Part shown: positions 27,915 through 43,496 of the stretch, one piece after another
Numbering within the stretch: the first letter of the stretch is position 1
How the letters are laid out: each line of letters begins with the position of its first letter
Assembly: GCA_030435675.1 (NCBI GenBank)
Contig: CM059625.1
Coordinates: 6,076,001 to 6,140,000 of the forward strand
DNA length: 64,000 nt
Reading direction: 5' to 3'
DNA from: Steinernema hermaphroditum
Lineage: Eukaryota > Nematoda > Chromadorea > Rhabditida > Steinernematidae
Notes under the pieces: generated by a model
Told to the model about the DNA's origin: nothing
The model's database searches: none
What the model saw: the letters and a program-made list of their open reading frames with translations, nothing else
Made by a program: the position numbers and the translations under genes

Positions 27915-28257
27915 TTAATTCGGGTCGGGTAGAGCCTTGAAGCATTGACACTTCGGTGTGCCGCGTGGCGACTTTGCGCTGGGTTGTGGATAGCAGTATC
28001 CGCCTTCGGCTCCCTACAAGAAATGGTTTAGAACAGCCTTGCGTTCTTTCTTTTTTCGCACCTTTCTTTGGCAAAGGTCCATGCAGTAGCGTTGCTGATT
28101 CGCACAGAGAGATCCATCGGCTGGAGACTTGTACTCGTAGCAGCGGCACTGGAAGTCGCGGCCGTCCCATGCAGTACAGTGTCCGTACCAGTAATTGTCC
28201 TGCTTGCAAAGTTCGTCGCATGTTTGATGGTCAAGCGTGGAACATCCGACAACGGCT
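27915..28257 (-). CDS. two-domain CS-alpha-beta (defensin-like) cysteine-rich peptide, 5' exon not found
   Basis: Two exons, 28257-28062 and 28013-27915, join in phase across a 48-base intron. The first opens in phase 2 after CTGTTCAG, so an upstream exon, probably with the signal peptide, is missing. Two cysteine modules follow one another. Module one has spacing C-x7-C-x3-C-x9-C-x9-C-x-C. Module two has C-x6-C-x3-C-x9-C-x14-C-x-C and is interrupted by the intron after its third Cys. The C-x3-C plus C-x-C pair is the hallmark of the CS-alpha-beta fold shared by defensins, drosomycin-like antimicrobial peptides and scorpion toxins. Function (antimicrobial, channel-blocking or other) cannot be told from the sequence. 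No plausible signal exon was found within the next few hundred bases upstream. Confidence 0.7.
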
Positions 28258-32757
<4,500 letters not shown>

Positions 32758-32857
32758 GAACTACGTTCTGAACGGGTGCTGCGTTCAAATAAGTTTATTA
32801 CTGCGATGTAGAATCTACACGTATTGCGGGAAATAAACGGAGAAAGGGTTGACATTG

Positions 32858-35142
32858 TTAGACCTTCGAGCGAGTGAGCCAGTTGTGTTCCTGAGCTTTG
32901 CGCTCGGATTCGGTGGCAATAATCACATTGATCAGGGTAGGTCCGGACTTGTAGTTATAGGCCTCGTTCAGGGCCCTTCGGATCTCGGGTACAGAGTGTA
33001 CGAGGAGGCCATGCCCTCCGAGGGCTTCACACATTTTGTCGTAGCGGCATTCGGGGCTAAGTGAGAGCACCGGAACGCTGAAACATGACTATAGGCTACG
33101 TATTGCTTGATCAACATACTTTGTTGTTTTATCCCCTTCGATACACTTCCAGTCTTCCGGACCAATTCCTCGGTAAATTCCACTATTGTTCAGAATGACA
33201 GTCACAATAGGGAGCTCGTATCTAGAAGTGCTTGCGGTACAGAATGAAATGGACTATTGCAAATTGCGGCATACACTTTGAGATTTTCGCGTTCGACAAA
33301 GCACACTCACTTGGTAACCGTTGTTTCCTTTTTTGTAGAAACTGGCAATATGCGCACATAGTCAGTTTCCTACCTCACAATGGTTTCCAGCTCCATTCCA
33401 GAGAATCCGAAAGCCGAGTCTCCTTGCACGACGAGGACTTTCGTTGCCGGAGAGTAGTCACGACAGTAGAATCCGGCTGCCATTGCGTACCCGAGTCCCA
33501 CACCCATCGTGCCGAACGTTCCAGCATCGAGTCGACGGCGAGGAATAACATTAGGCATCATTGTACGTCCAATGTCCATGGTGTTCGCCCCTTCGTTCAC
33601 GATGAGAACATCGTTCTTCAGAATGAATTCTCGGATAGGATCGTAAGCAGCGTAATAGTTGAGGGGGAGGGTGTGGTCATCGGTCATGCGCTGTACCACA
33701 GTTCTGTTCTTGTCGCTGTTGGCGATGAGTTTACGGAACCACTCGGAGCTTTTGTTGAAGGTGAAGCCATCTAATTCTCGGCGCAGCTGAAACGCATGGA
33801 TTCCTGGTGACATTAAGATGCAGATTGTACCAGTTCGACAGTTTCTCCGACATCGCCAAGAAGAGGTACAGTTGACGCCACATTCTGGTTGAATTCTTCG
33901 GCACAAATATCGATCTATACAGTTCTTGTAGTAAAAATTCCCAATTTTTACAACATACCTGAATAACTTTGACATTTTTGTCAAATCGCGGGGGCAATCC
34001 AAAGTGGAGAATCCAGTTCAAGCGAGCCCCTGCGAGAATTATCAGATCAGCTTCCTTGATAGCCCTAAAAGTTGCTTTAACGTTCCCTGTTGGCAAACGA
34101 ATGTTACAATGATCGAGCAGGCGCGACGGAGAGAGGGTTGAGGTCACTGATGACACCCTTGCCTCCTGGAGTGGCCAAGAAGGGTAGCTGCGTACTCGTC
34201 GCGAACTGAGTAAGCTGGGTGGGGCCGCGCTCGCTCCAAGCGCTTCCTTTGCCGACGATCAGAAGTGGTCTTTGGGCCTGCTTGATCACGACTGCTGCCT
34301 GCGCAAGGATTCCCTGAGGCGGAACGGAGACGGGAGGGTTGAGTGGGAGCGGAGAAACGTAACTAAACATTCAACATGAGGGAAGGTTTCCATTAGAAAT
34401 AGTTACCTGATGTCACTTTCGTTCTCAATTCTGGAAAGAACCAAATTTCCGGGCATGTCAAGATAGACAGCACCGGGTCGACCGTATATACACATACGCA
34501 TGGCCTAGAGTTGTGGAGTTTCAACAAGTGTGGGGCATTAAGGACACCTTTTCTACGTGGACAGGAATGGCTTGCAGAGTTGTGGGTCGCGAAGCATATT
34601 TGCACGACAAACGCGCGGATTCAACTTGCGGAAATTCCTGAAAGCCTCCGCGGGACTCCTGGTCCATATCGGTCGATCCTCCGATGCAGATCATCGGCCA
34701 ACAGTTGAGGGTTGCGTTTGCCAGTCCTGCGATAGTGTGAAGCATTCCAGGTCCTGAGACCACAAGACAAACGGCTGGTCTAAAAGAGAGACGGTTATTA
34801 ACATGATAGAGAGTTGAGGGCATACTTTCCGGTGAGATATCCCATTGCTTGTGCCGCATAGCAAGCCTGAAAGTGAATTGTTCATTAGTTTAGTGCTGCG
34901 AGTTCCAATTTGGATTCTTAGTTTACTGTAAATTACAACATGTACACACCGATTGTTCATTTCGACATCCGACGTACTTAATTCCGTGTGCTTGTGCGGC
35001 CATTCCCACCTCAATTATGGGGAAACCAACGATGCCGAACATGTACTCAACACCCTAAACACATGATTATAAACGATGTCGCCTTCAAGCAACAGATTAC
35101 TTGTTGTTTAAGGCACTTGGCCAGAATATTCGCTCCGTCCAT
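32858..35142 (-). CDS. hacl-1: 2-hydroxyacyl-CoA lyase 1, thiamine-diphosphate enzyme (intact copy)
   Basis: Multi-exon gene starting at ATG 35142 ([14 protein letters not shown], after TTTACAG) and ending at a TAA at 32858. Exons encode [19 protein letters not shown], the ThDP-activating Glu in [104 protein letters not shown], the Mg/ThDP motif [13 protein letters not shown] followed by LNNSGIY, and a C-terminus with [18 protein letters not shown]1 cleaves 2-hydroxyacyl-CoA to formyl-CoA and a fatty aldehyde in peroxisomal alpha-oxidation. The last residues SKV-stop resemble a weak peroxisomal PTS1. The 5' two-thirds of this gene is duplicated at 37.5-38.8 kb. Confidence 0.95.
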
Positions 35143-35400
35143 CGTTTCTGTAAAGTAGACGTGTACTCAAGTTCGTCAATCCGACGCAAATGCAACACGA
35201 TAATGGAAAAACAACTTCGACACAATCGGTGTCGCTGCCGATCAACGAGTGAAAGGCGGCGTTATCGAGTGGCGTCCCAAATGGGAAACGACGCAGACTA
35301 CGGCTACACTCACTGTATTCTACGCACAGTGTAGTCTATTCGCGTGAGGGCCGATCAGGGAAGGTCAAAGTAACCGTTCGGTGTTCCACTGTTCTTTTTT
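33957..35400. repeat. left copy of a segmental duplication (hacl-1 5' part and upstream DNA)
   Basis: This block matches 37517-38840 with a constant offset of 3560 up to about 35044, with only a handful of mismatches by eye over more than 1 kb. After about 35185 the match resumes at offset 3440 and is slightly less exact. The left copy keeps about 120-140 bases (about 35045-35184), including exon 1, that the right copy lacks. Confidence 0.95.
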
Positions 35401-35449
35401 TTGTGAATACATAAAGGGTACATGAAGAAAGATACATATGCTTCTCTGC

Positions 35450-35620
35450 ACTGCATACTATCCAAGATCTTACCGTTGTGTTCATAATTCCGAGTCCATG
35501 AGTACGAATAGAATTCGCCATATGCTCAACGCCGAGAACGTTCAGTTATCGGCTGTTTCTGTCACGTCCGAAGAACACTTAATAGACCCTAACAGTCAGT
35601 GAATGCAAAATGTCACTTAC
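35450..35620 (-). pseudogene. WASHC4 gene fragment (internal exon and flanking introns)
   Basis: About 170 bases match 40025-40200 in the complete WASHC4 gene, with roughly 8-10 percent difference by eye. The block includes the exon encoding [14 protein letters not shown] plus intron on either side. It is isolated from the rest of the gene, so it cannot encode a protein alone. Confidence 0.85.
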
Positions 35621-35679
35621 TTGTTCATTGAGGTTGTGGGTGTAAGTGGAGACGAAGATTTCAATGCTTAGCGACTAAA

Positions 35680-35785
35680 AGACTAAAGCTTACAAGTTGG
35701 AGAACAAAGTTTCGAGTCACTTCGTAAATGTGGGAAACGAACAAAGTCAGTTTTTGGAGGAAAGGCAGAAACCTTTCTCAATGAC
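35680..35785 (-). pseudogene. second WASHC4 gene fragment
   Basis: About 100 bases match 42655-42750 of the complete WASHC4 gene (part of the exon encoding [17 protein letters not shown]), with a few differences. It lies only about 60 bases from the first fragment, whereas the matching parts of the real gene are 2.5 kb apart, so a large internal deletion has occurred. Confidence 0.85.
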
Positions 35786-35837
35786 GTACCTAAACACACG
35801 TTAACGATACTACGGTGGGAGCATTTAGAACTCACTT

Positions 35838-35931
35838 CTTGAGCGCTTGAGTGAGAATTCGATCGCGTCCTGCCGCATTTCGTCCGCCATATCGGTATTC
35901 TTGATAACCTTAAAGTCACCCATTTCCTGCA
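35838..35931 (-). pseudogene. dynein light chain LC8-type first-exon fragment
   Basis: After a CTGCAG acceptor-like site the minus strand reads an ATG followed by KVIKNTDMADEMRQDAIEF. This matches the conserved N-terminus of LC8/DYNLL dynein light chains (VIKNADMSEEMQQDA type). A donor-like GTGAGT follows about 28 codons later. The rest of the roughly 89-residue protein (the HFIYFYLG end) is not found between here and 35.6 kb, where WASHC4 fragments begin. I read it as a truncated gene copy, although an unusual distant exon cannot be excluded. Confidence 0.65.
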
Positions 35932-36189
35932 GTAGGATAATTAAAAAAGCGTCCAATATCGAAGGAACGAGCATGCACGGTGCGAACATCAACGCCACGA
36001 ACGACCAAGCGCGAAATAATTGCGGAAAAAACATGCGAAAATTCGAAACGAAACAGGGCAATATGCACTATTTCAATACCATAAACACGGTTTATTAAAT
36101 ATATACCGGTTAACACGCATACTGGTTATTAAAGGTCAGTTCAATTACATTAAAAAATAAATTACTTTCTTAATAAGTAATTAGTAAGA

Positions 36190-37296
36190 TTAAGAACGGT
36201 CCGTGGGCTCCAGGCGTTCTTCAAATGCACGCGACTCAGTAATCATCCAGTTCGTCGTCAAGACCTCGGACAGGGCAACGCGATTATCAGGGTTCTCCAC
36301 GAGGAGCTAAATGAGGAAAGATCAGTCATGGAACAATATACTGTGTTATTCACATTTGAAACAATCTCTTTCGCACCGTCGGGGAAGCCCTCGGGGAAGT
36401 CATATTGAACGTTGCGAATAAGGTCGATTGTGTCACTAAGCAGTTCCGCCGCAAACGGCCCGTATCCCACAAGGAACTCGTAAAGGAGTACTCCGACAGC
36501 CCACACATCGATCGAAAAATCATACGGCTCTTCGTTGAGCATCTAAGCAAACGAGTTCATCTTCACACCTATGTGCAAATATGGTCTTACCTCGGGAGCG
36601 AGGCATTCGATAGTGCCGCAGATAGTTCGCCGCCTAAATAGTCGTTGAGTATGAGTGAGGCTAGCACTTTATTCAGATACCTTATGCCTGGGACGCGCTT
36701 AACGGACCACCCGAAATCGGCCACCTTGATCAATTCGCGTTCAGCAAGAAGAATGTTCTCAAGCTTCAAACCGCGATGAATCACGTCTTGGTCATGACAA
36801 TATACGACCGCGTCAATGACCTGTCTTAAATAGAACGCAGCGCGCGCTGAGTCGAAACGGTGACTTTGACGCAGCAACTCAGCCAGACTTCCACAGTCGG
36901 CCAATTCCATTACAAGGAAATGACGACTGTCATCGTGGAAATACGCGTACAGTTGCACAATGTTCTCATGCCTAAAAGCTGTGCCATGTAAACTACTTGA
37001 GAACCGTACAACTCACTTTAAGTTGCTCTGGATTACTATTTCCTCTTCGAGTTGATTGTACATGTCCAATTCGTCAATCTGGTCATTGCGTATGACCTTA
37101 ATTGCTACCAAGTCTCGGCTTTCGATATGCCTTCCTCGGAACACGACACCGAACCTTCCACGACCAAGGATACGACCAATCTCGAAGTCGTCAAGTGAGA
37201 GTTGAGAACTGCAAAGAAAAATTTGATGTTGAGGAATTCATACAACGCGCACTCTTACCTTAGCTCAGAGCTGGTGTTAATGCTGTTATCGGCCAT
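36190..37296 (-). CDS. Aurora-like protein kinase with HRD-to-HRG change
   Basis: Exons about 37296-37259, 37209-37017, 36971-36681, 36637-36593, 36542-36359 and 36307-36190 encode about 290 residues, nearly all kinase domain, with only a short N-terminus (MADNSINTSSELR). Gly-rich loop ILGRGRFGVVF, VAIK lysine, DFGWSV, activation loop RRTICGT and APE motif are present and Aurora-like. The catalytic loop reads VIHRGLKLENILL: the HRD aspartate is Gly (codon GGT), and the usual PEN is LEN. The activation-loop Thr is kept. Aurora kinases drive spindle and cytokinesis steps. Here loss of the proton-acceptor Asp predicts weak or absent catalysis. The gene lies between the two arms of the hacl-1/WASHC4 duplication and has an intact splice frame as far as I can follow. 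Confidence 0.85.
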
Positions 37297-37516
37297 CGTT
37301 GAAAGAATTCTGAAATACAATAAATAGCGTTAGCTTACAAATGTGCTTCTTCTAAAAAAGGACAACAGGAGAACAACCTACCACAACGGCACACAAGCAG
37401 CAACTGAGAATGCGGTCTGCAAATGCAGCTGTGTCTATTGGGCCAGACATTTTTTCCAGAATATTCAGCTGGCGTATGTCTGAGTCTCGTTGGACATCAA
37501 AGGCCACGTAGACATA

Positions 37517-38640
37517 TCTGAATAACTTTGACATTCTTGTCAAATCGCGGGGGCAATCCAAAGTGGAGAGATTCAGTTCAAGCGGGCCCCTGCGAGAATT
37601 ATCAGATCAGCTTCCTTGATAGCCCTAAAAGTTGCTTTAACGTTCCCTGTTGGCAAACGAATGTTACAATGATCGAGCAGGCGCGACGGAGAGAGGGTTG
37701 AGGTCACTGATGACACCCTTGCCTCCTGGAGTGGCCAAGAAGGGTAGCTGCGTACTCGTCGCGAACTGAGTAAGCTGGGTGGGGCCGCGCTCGCTCCAAG
37801 CGCTTCCTTTGCCGACGATCAGAAGTGGTCTTTGGGCCTGCTTGATCACGACTGCTGCCTGCGCAAGGATTCCCTGAGGCGGAACGGAGACGGGAGGGTT
37901 GAGTGGGAGCGGAGAAACGTAACTAAACATTCAACATGAGGGAAGGTTTCCATTAGAAATAGTTACCTGATGTCACTTTCGTTCTCAATTCTGGAAAGAA
38001 CCAAATTTCCGGGCATGTCAAGATAGACAGCACCGGGTCGACCGTATATACACATACGCATGGCCTAGAGTTGTGGAGTTTCAACAAGTGTGGGGCATTA
38101 AGGACACCTTTTCTACGTGGACAGGAATGGCTTGCAGAGTTGTGGGTCGCGAAGCATATTTGCACGACAAACGCGCGGATTCAACTTGCGGAAATTCCTG
38201 AAAGCCTCCGCGGGACTCCTGGTCCATATCGGTCGATCCTCCGATGCAGATCATCGGCCAACAGTTGAGGGTTGCGTTTGCCAGTCCTGCGATAGTGTGA
38301 AGCATTCCAGGTCCTGAGACCACAAGACAAACGGCTGGTCTAAAAGAGAGACGGTTATTAACATGATAGAGAGTTGAGGGCATACTTTCCGGTGAGATAT
38401 CCCATTGCTTGTGCCGCATAGCAAGCCTGAAAGTGAATTGTTCATTAGTTTAGTGCTGCGAGTTCCAATTTGGATTCTTAGTTTACTGTAAGTTACAACA
38501 TGTACACACCGATTGTTCATTTCGACATCCAACGTACTTAATTCCGTGTGCTTGTGCGGCCATTCCCACCTCAATTATGGGGAAACCAACGATGCCGAAC
38601 ATGTACTCAACATGAACTCTCCGACGCAAATGCAACACGA
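37517..38640 (-). pseudogene. truncated second copy of hacl-1
   Basis: Nearly identical to 33957-35080 of the intact gene, keeping exons from [11 protein letters not shown] through [17 protein letters not shown] sequence. Relative to the intact copy it has lost exon 1 with the start codon (deletion near 38611), and the donor after KNVKVIQ has changed from GTATGT to ATATGT at the left breakpoint, beyond which homology ends. All C-terminal exons with the Mg/ThDP motif are absent. It cannot encode a functional lyase. Confidence 0.92.
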
Positions 38641-38900
38641 TAATGGAAAAACAACTTCGACACAATCGGTGTCGCTGCCGATCAACGAGTGAAAGGCGGC
38701 GTTATCGAGTGGCGTCCCAAATGGGAAACGACGCAGACTACGGCTACACTCACTGCATTCTACGCACAGTGTAGTCTATCCGCGTGAGGGGCGATCAGGG
38801 AGGGTCAAAGTAACCGTTCGGTGTTATTTTTTTTGTGAATACATAAAGGGTACATAAATAGATAGATAAATACATAACCCGCAATTACATAGGAATCAAG

Positions 38901-41900
38901 TTAGAAGTCTTCCCACGACGAGTCGTTGTTCTCGACGTGGAGAAAGATCCTGGCAGAGTGGAGAGTATACATTAGAAGTTTGAATTCCTAAAGTGGAAGT
39001 GAGTGTATAATGTGAAAAGAGACTCAGTCGCACCTGTTGATAGTTGTCGAGCCTAGTAAGCTTGAGCGCCAACGAGTGGGAGTAGGACTCATTCGTCTTG
39101 TCCTTAATGGCCTCTCTGTGCGCCTTCTCGACCTTCTCCCTTTCTTCTTTGCACTTCTTCAGCACTGAATCGAACCAGTTAAGGGAGGTGAAGTGGTCGA
39201 ACTGATCGAGAAGGATCAAAATGTAGGCGATGCCCATGCAGAAACCGTCGTCGGTGAAAGTGAAGTTCTTGCCGGCAGTGCCTCGCTTTCCTAGTCGTCC
39301 CTTGCTGGCCAGAACGTGTTCGACGAAATTCACCGTCAACGGGGGAATGATCATAAAGAAGTTGCGGAGGTGATCGAATTTTTCGTAATTTCGAAATTCG
39401 CTCGAGAACACTTCGACGAGAAGCTAAACGGCCGATTAGTTACTAAAGAGAACGAGCGTTGCACCTGCATATAATCGTTATTGTTGAGAAAGTACCTCGT
39501 GATACTGTCGCTAAGTCCGTCAAACATGATGGCTGCATCGCACGTGGACTGCGAACCACCAGCCTCCTCCACAAGCAACGACAGCTTCATCGGTTCATCA
39601 GATTCTCCGTCCAGAAGTAGGTTGGAGGCGTACTCGCTGGCTTCGATCGCCCCCGACTTCAAAAGCCGGACATAGCCGAGCGCGTTTCCGATTTGAGTGA
39701 CTATAACTCGGAACCGGTCGAGGAACGACTCATCATCAGAAGAAACTCCCAACTTTCTGATTTCTGTATTGAAACGTTCGGCACGTTTTACGGGGTACTG
39801 AAGTAGTGCGTTCAGGTGTTAGCCTCCTTGAATGTGCATACCATTTTTCCCAGGTTCTCCGTATTCTCTCGATAGAAACGCAGGTCCTTTGAAAGTTGAC
39901 TTTTGATATGATCGTCGTATAGGAATTGGGAGAAAGCGAAAAATCTCTTCTTTAGGAACTGATATGTGAAGTTAACCTAGAAAATGGATCCAGTTACTGG
40001 GAGGGATACGGAATAGCGATGCTTGTATGCACTGCGTACTATCCGAAATCTTACCGTTGTGTTCATAATTCCGAGTCCATGCGTACGAATAGAATTAGCC
40101 ACATGCTCAACGCCGAGAACGTTCAAATATCGGCTGTTGCTGTCACGTTCGAAGAACACCTGATAGACCCTAATAGTCAGTAAACACAAAATGTCACTTA
40201 CTTGTTCATTGAGGTTGTAATTGTAATTTGAAACGAACATTTCGATGTTTCGCATGACGAAGATGATGTCAAGTCCCTGGTCGATGCGTTGGAAAGGAAG
40301 TCGACTGTCGCAAAGCAGGAGACCGTACTTCTCCTGAGCGAGCAGACGCATGCGACTGTAGGTGTGACAGTCATAGAGGGCGACGGCACTCAGGTTGTAG
40401 AACGTCTTCTCGAGATACTTTTCCACGAATCTGGCTCCATCGAGGACATCCGTCCCAATACGCAGTTTGGAGATTCTCAGCAGCGCCTGCAGTCCCGAAC
40501 TCCGAGAATTGGTGGGGCTCGAGGGGGTGCGGTCGCCGAGTTGGAGATGCGAATGGATACTCAGGCGAAGGTCGTTCTCGATAAGATGACAGAGTTTTCT
40601 CAGGTGAGTCTTCAAAGGACATCAACTATCGCTAGTTGATCTGGGAGGTACCTGTTCGTATAGCGAAAATATCTCCTTCCTGTACGTAGCGATCATCTCT
40701 TCCGGTTTACAGTGGGCGGCGGATTTCAGAATTGCACAAGCGTCGTCGATCGCCCGGCAAAAGTACTAAAGTAACGATTCGTTTTATCTGGTTAACACCA
40801 CACACAAACAGTTGAATTCTGCCCGAGCGGAGTTCCTTCGTCGTCGCTGAGCATCGTTTCGAAGTAGACTTTGCACAACGACCGGTGCCAGTAAAGAATG
40901 GCACAAGTAGAGACTTGAGAGAAGAGGTAGCCGAGTTTGTGCGCCGTTTCGATGCGTCGGAGGCAGTCGTTCACGTACTGTATGTCGCCCCATTTGAATA
41001 CTTTCTGAAAATGTTCATTTAACCCGAGAGTTTGCAGAGTTCTGTTTGCATAAACCCTACCATGTAATTAGCCATTTCCAGAGCAACCGTGGTCGTGATT
41101 AGCCGGTTGCGACTGATGTTTCCAGAAAGCACTTGCTGAACGATTGTAAGCGATGAGATGACGTCGATGTTCCGTGCGTTCTGGTTCGAAGTGGCGCTAC
41201 GAATAGTGTCCACTATTCCGCCTGAGGAAGTCAGTGAGTTCTTGACCGCGTCCACGATTCGCAGCACGTCGCCACTCCACATTTGACAGACTTGCTGGCT
41301 AAGATCCAGAATAGAGCTCCAGTGGTCGAGAAATACCGACTCAACAATCTGCAAAGAACATGTGAAGGGGTGCATTTGGATCGAGCCTACCTTGATCATC
41401 TCGAAGATTTTGAAAATCGCTGTGGCATTGCTCTTCAAAAGACCGCTTTTTGTCGACGGTGACGCCTGCCCGTTGAGAATGCACTTCAAAATGCGCATCA
41501 TTCTGTCCGACAACAAACTTCCCTAAATGGGACGTTTCTTATGCCAGTTGGTTTCGCGATAGAAACCTTCACGACAGTCTCAAACTGCTGGGTGAGAGAG
41601 GCAGACGCGTCGGTCTGCTTGCCCGAGCTTTCGAAGCAACGCTCGTTCATTTCGATCCTCCATTCGCTGCACTCGGCTTCGAGGGCCTCGGCATCACCGA
41701 TCAGGCTTTCAAGCTGATGCTCGAATACAGACTGGCGAAGAGCTGTTAGGCTGGCCATCGATTTCCTGTCGATGAAAGACTCTCCGTCGGGAACGGATTT
41801 TGACAAAAATTCACACGGACACCAAACAATGTCTCCAACGATCGTGAAGGAGGGAAGCTGAAAAATGCATCGTTCCTGTATCAAAAAGGTTTTTGGATAT

Positions 41901-43190
41901 CAAAGCGATATTGTGAGAGTTAGAGTAATACGTTTCGCTATATAGAACTTTTCCGCAAATAGTGCCTGTGTGCAGCTAGGAATTTACATTTGAAAGTGAA
42001 CCCACCTTTCGATAAGTTCCCCATAAACTCTTCATCAGCTTCTTGTCCAGAGATTTTTTGACAATCTGGTATAGGGCGGCAAGGCAGCAGATTCTCATAA
42101 GCGAATGTCGTCCGGCGACGACAGCTGTAAAAAGCAAACTAAGGGCAAACTTAGGATGATCGCTGTTTACTCGCGCTTTTATCCCATTGTTCGAAAAGGT
42201 CGTAGAGCGATTTGTAGAAGCGGTCCAGGAAGACCTCGTCAGACGAAAAGTCCGACTCAAAAAGTTGTTCGCAGCAATTCTTGAACACGTTGTTGCTCAT
42301 GAGCTGCAAGTCGATCTGGCTGACGAGCATCTGGAACGGCTTCAAGCGCTCCAAGTCCGCGGAGAACTGCGAAGGGTTGTGATGAACCACCTGTATGGAC
42401 CTCAAAAATGATCCATGAGACAAGGTTCTTGCTGGTCGTATCGTCTGTGACTTCACTTACCTCACGTAGGAGTTCCAGTGGTCTATGAGACAGGGATGCG
42501 AAGCGACGATCTCATCGATGACCACAAGGATCGAGAGCAAGTCCCCAAGGGCATTCCACACGCTCAAAAGCGAGCGATTGCGCGCTTTTGAAAGGATCGT
42601 TTCACTGTAGTGACGCTAAGTGAGTGTATGGCATCTAAAGTTACCTGGTGCGACTAAAGTTTACAAGTTGGAGAACGAAGTTTCGAGTCACTTCGTAAAT
42701 GCGGGAAATGAACAAAGTCAGTTTTTGGAGGAAGGGCAGAAACGGGGACATCAGACGGACATGATTTAAATGCTCCTGCTGGGAGCTACTGGCTAGAAAA
42801 TATTGGGTAACATGAAAGACATTAAAACCTCTATTTTTACCGCCTTCTCCATATAGAAGCAAACCTGAGTAGAAATTCTTCGCGTCGTCTTTCAAGGATT
42901 CCACTTCAATGATTAACGTTGAGTATGCAACTATGCATTTGTCGACGATGTCGTTTCCGCTATTAACAAGTTTAAACAGATTTGTCGTGTCTCTTGCACC
43001 GGCCTTAGAAAAGATCAGTATTTTTCACAAATACCAAAGAAAAAGCTAAACTTACCACGCACATCACATAAAATTCTGCAGATGTCAAATAACAGCTCTG
43101 GGAAGCTTCCACTTCCTTCACTCTTTCTAACATTTTCGCAAATCTCCTCTGTTCTGTGTAAATCGCACGGTCCTCCCTTGGCTCCTCCAT
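38901..43190 (-). CDS. WASH complex subunit 4 (SWIP/KIAA1033)-like
   Basis: Long multi-exon gene, start ATG at 43190 ([20 protein letters not shown], after TTTTTCAG), stop TAA at 38901. Landmarks conserved with WASHC4 are [53 protein letters not shown] followed by [31 protein letters not shown], and the last exon [20 protein letters not shown]. The N-terminal half is more divergent but keeps long alpha-helical stretches. WASHC4 is a scaffold subunit of the WASH complex, which activates Arp2/3 on endosomes for cargo sorting. Fragments of this gene are found at 35.45-35.8 kb, and its 3' flank borders the truncated hacl-1 copy. Confidence 0.9.
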
Positions 43191-43496
43191 CTTTTCTGAA
43201 AAATACGATTGCAGCATGTTAACTGTGCCTCAAAGTCAGTTAGAATGAGTGACGGAGCGCTCCCTACAGCACTCTCGTAGTGTTCGCATTTTCTCTGAGA
43301 GTCAGCTTAGTGAGAACTCGCATAGCATTTCACACATTGAAGAACTCCCATAACCTTTATAACGATATCACTTTCTGAGCTGCGGTCACAGAAGCAGCAA
43401 ATGAACAGAAGCAAATTGAGTTAGAATTTAGTAGAAACGAAACCAACAAAACAAAACAACAACAATAACAATAATAACAGGGAGAGCGATACTCTA

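Noticed and set aside
37360..37513. Coding exon at the left breakpoint of the truncated hacl-1 copy
   Set aside because: The minus strand is open here and donor-like GTAGGT follows, but the frame does not continue the hacl-1 reading frame and I could not place it in any family.
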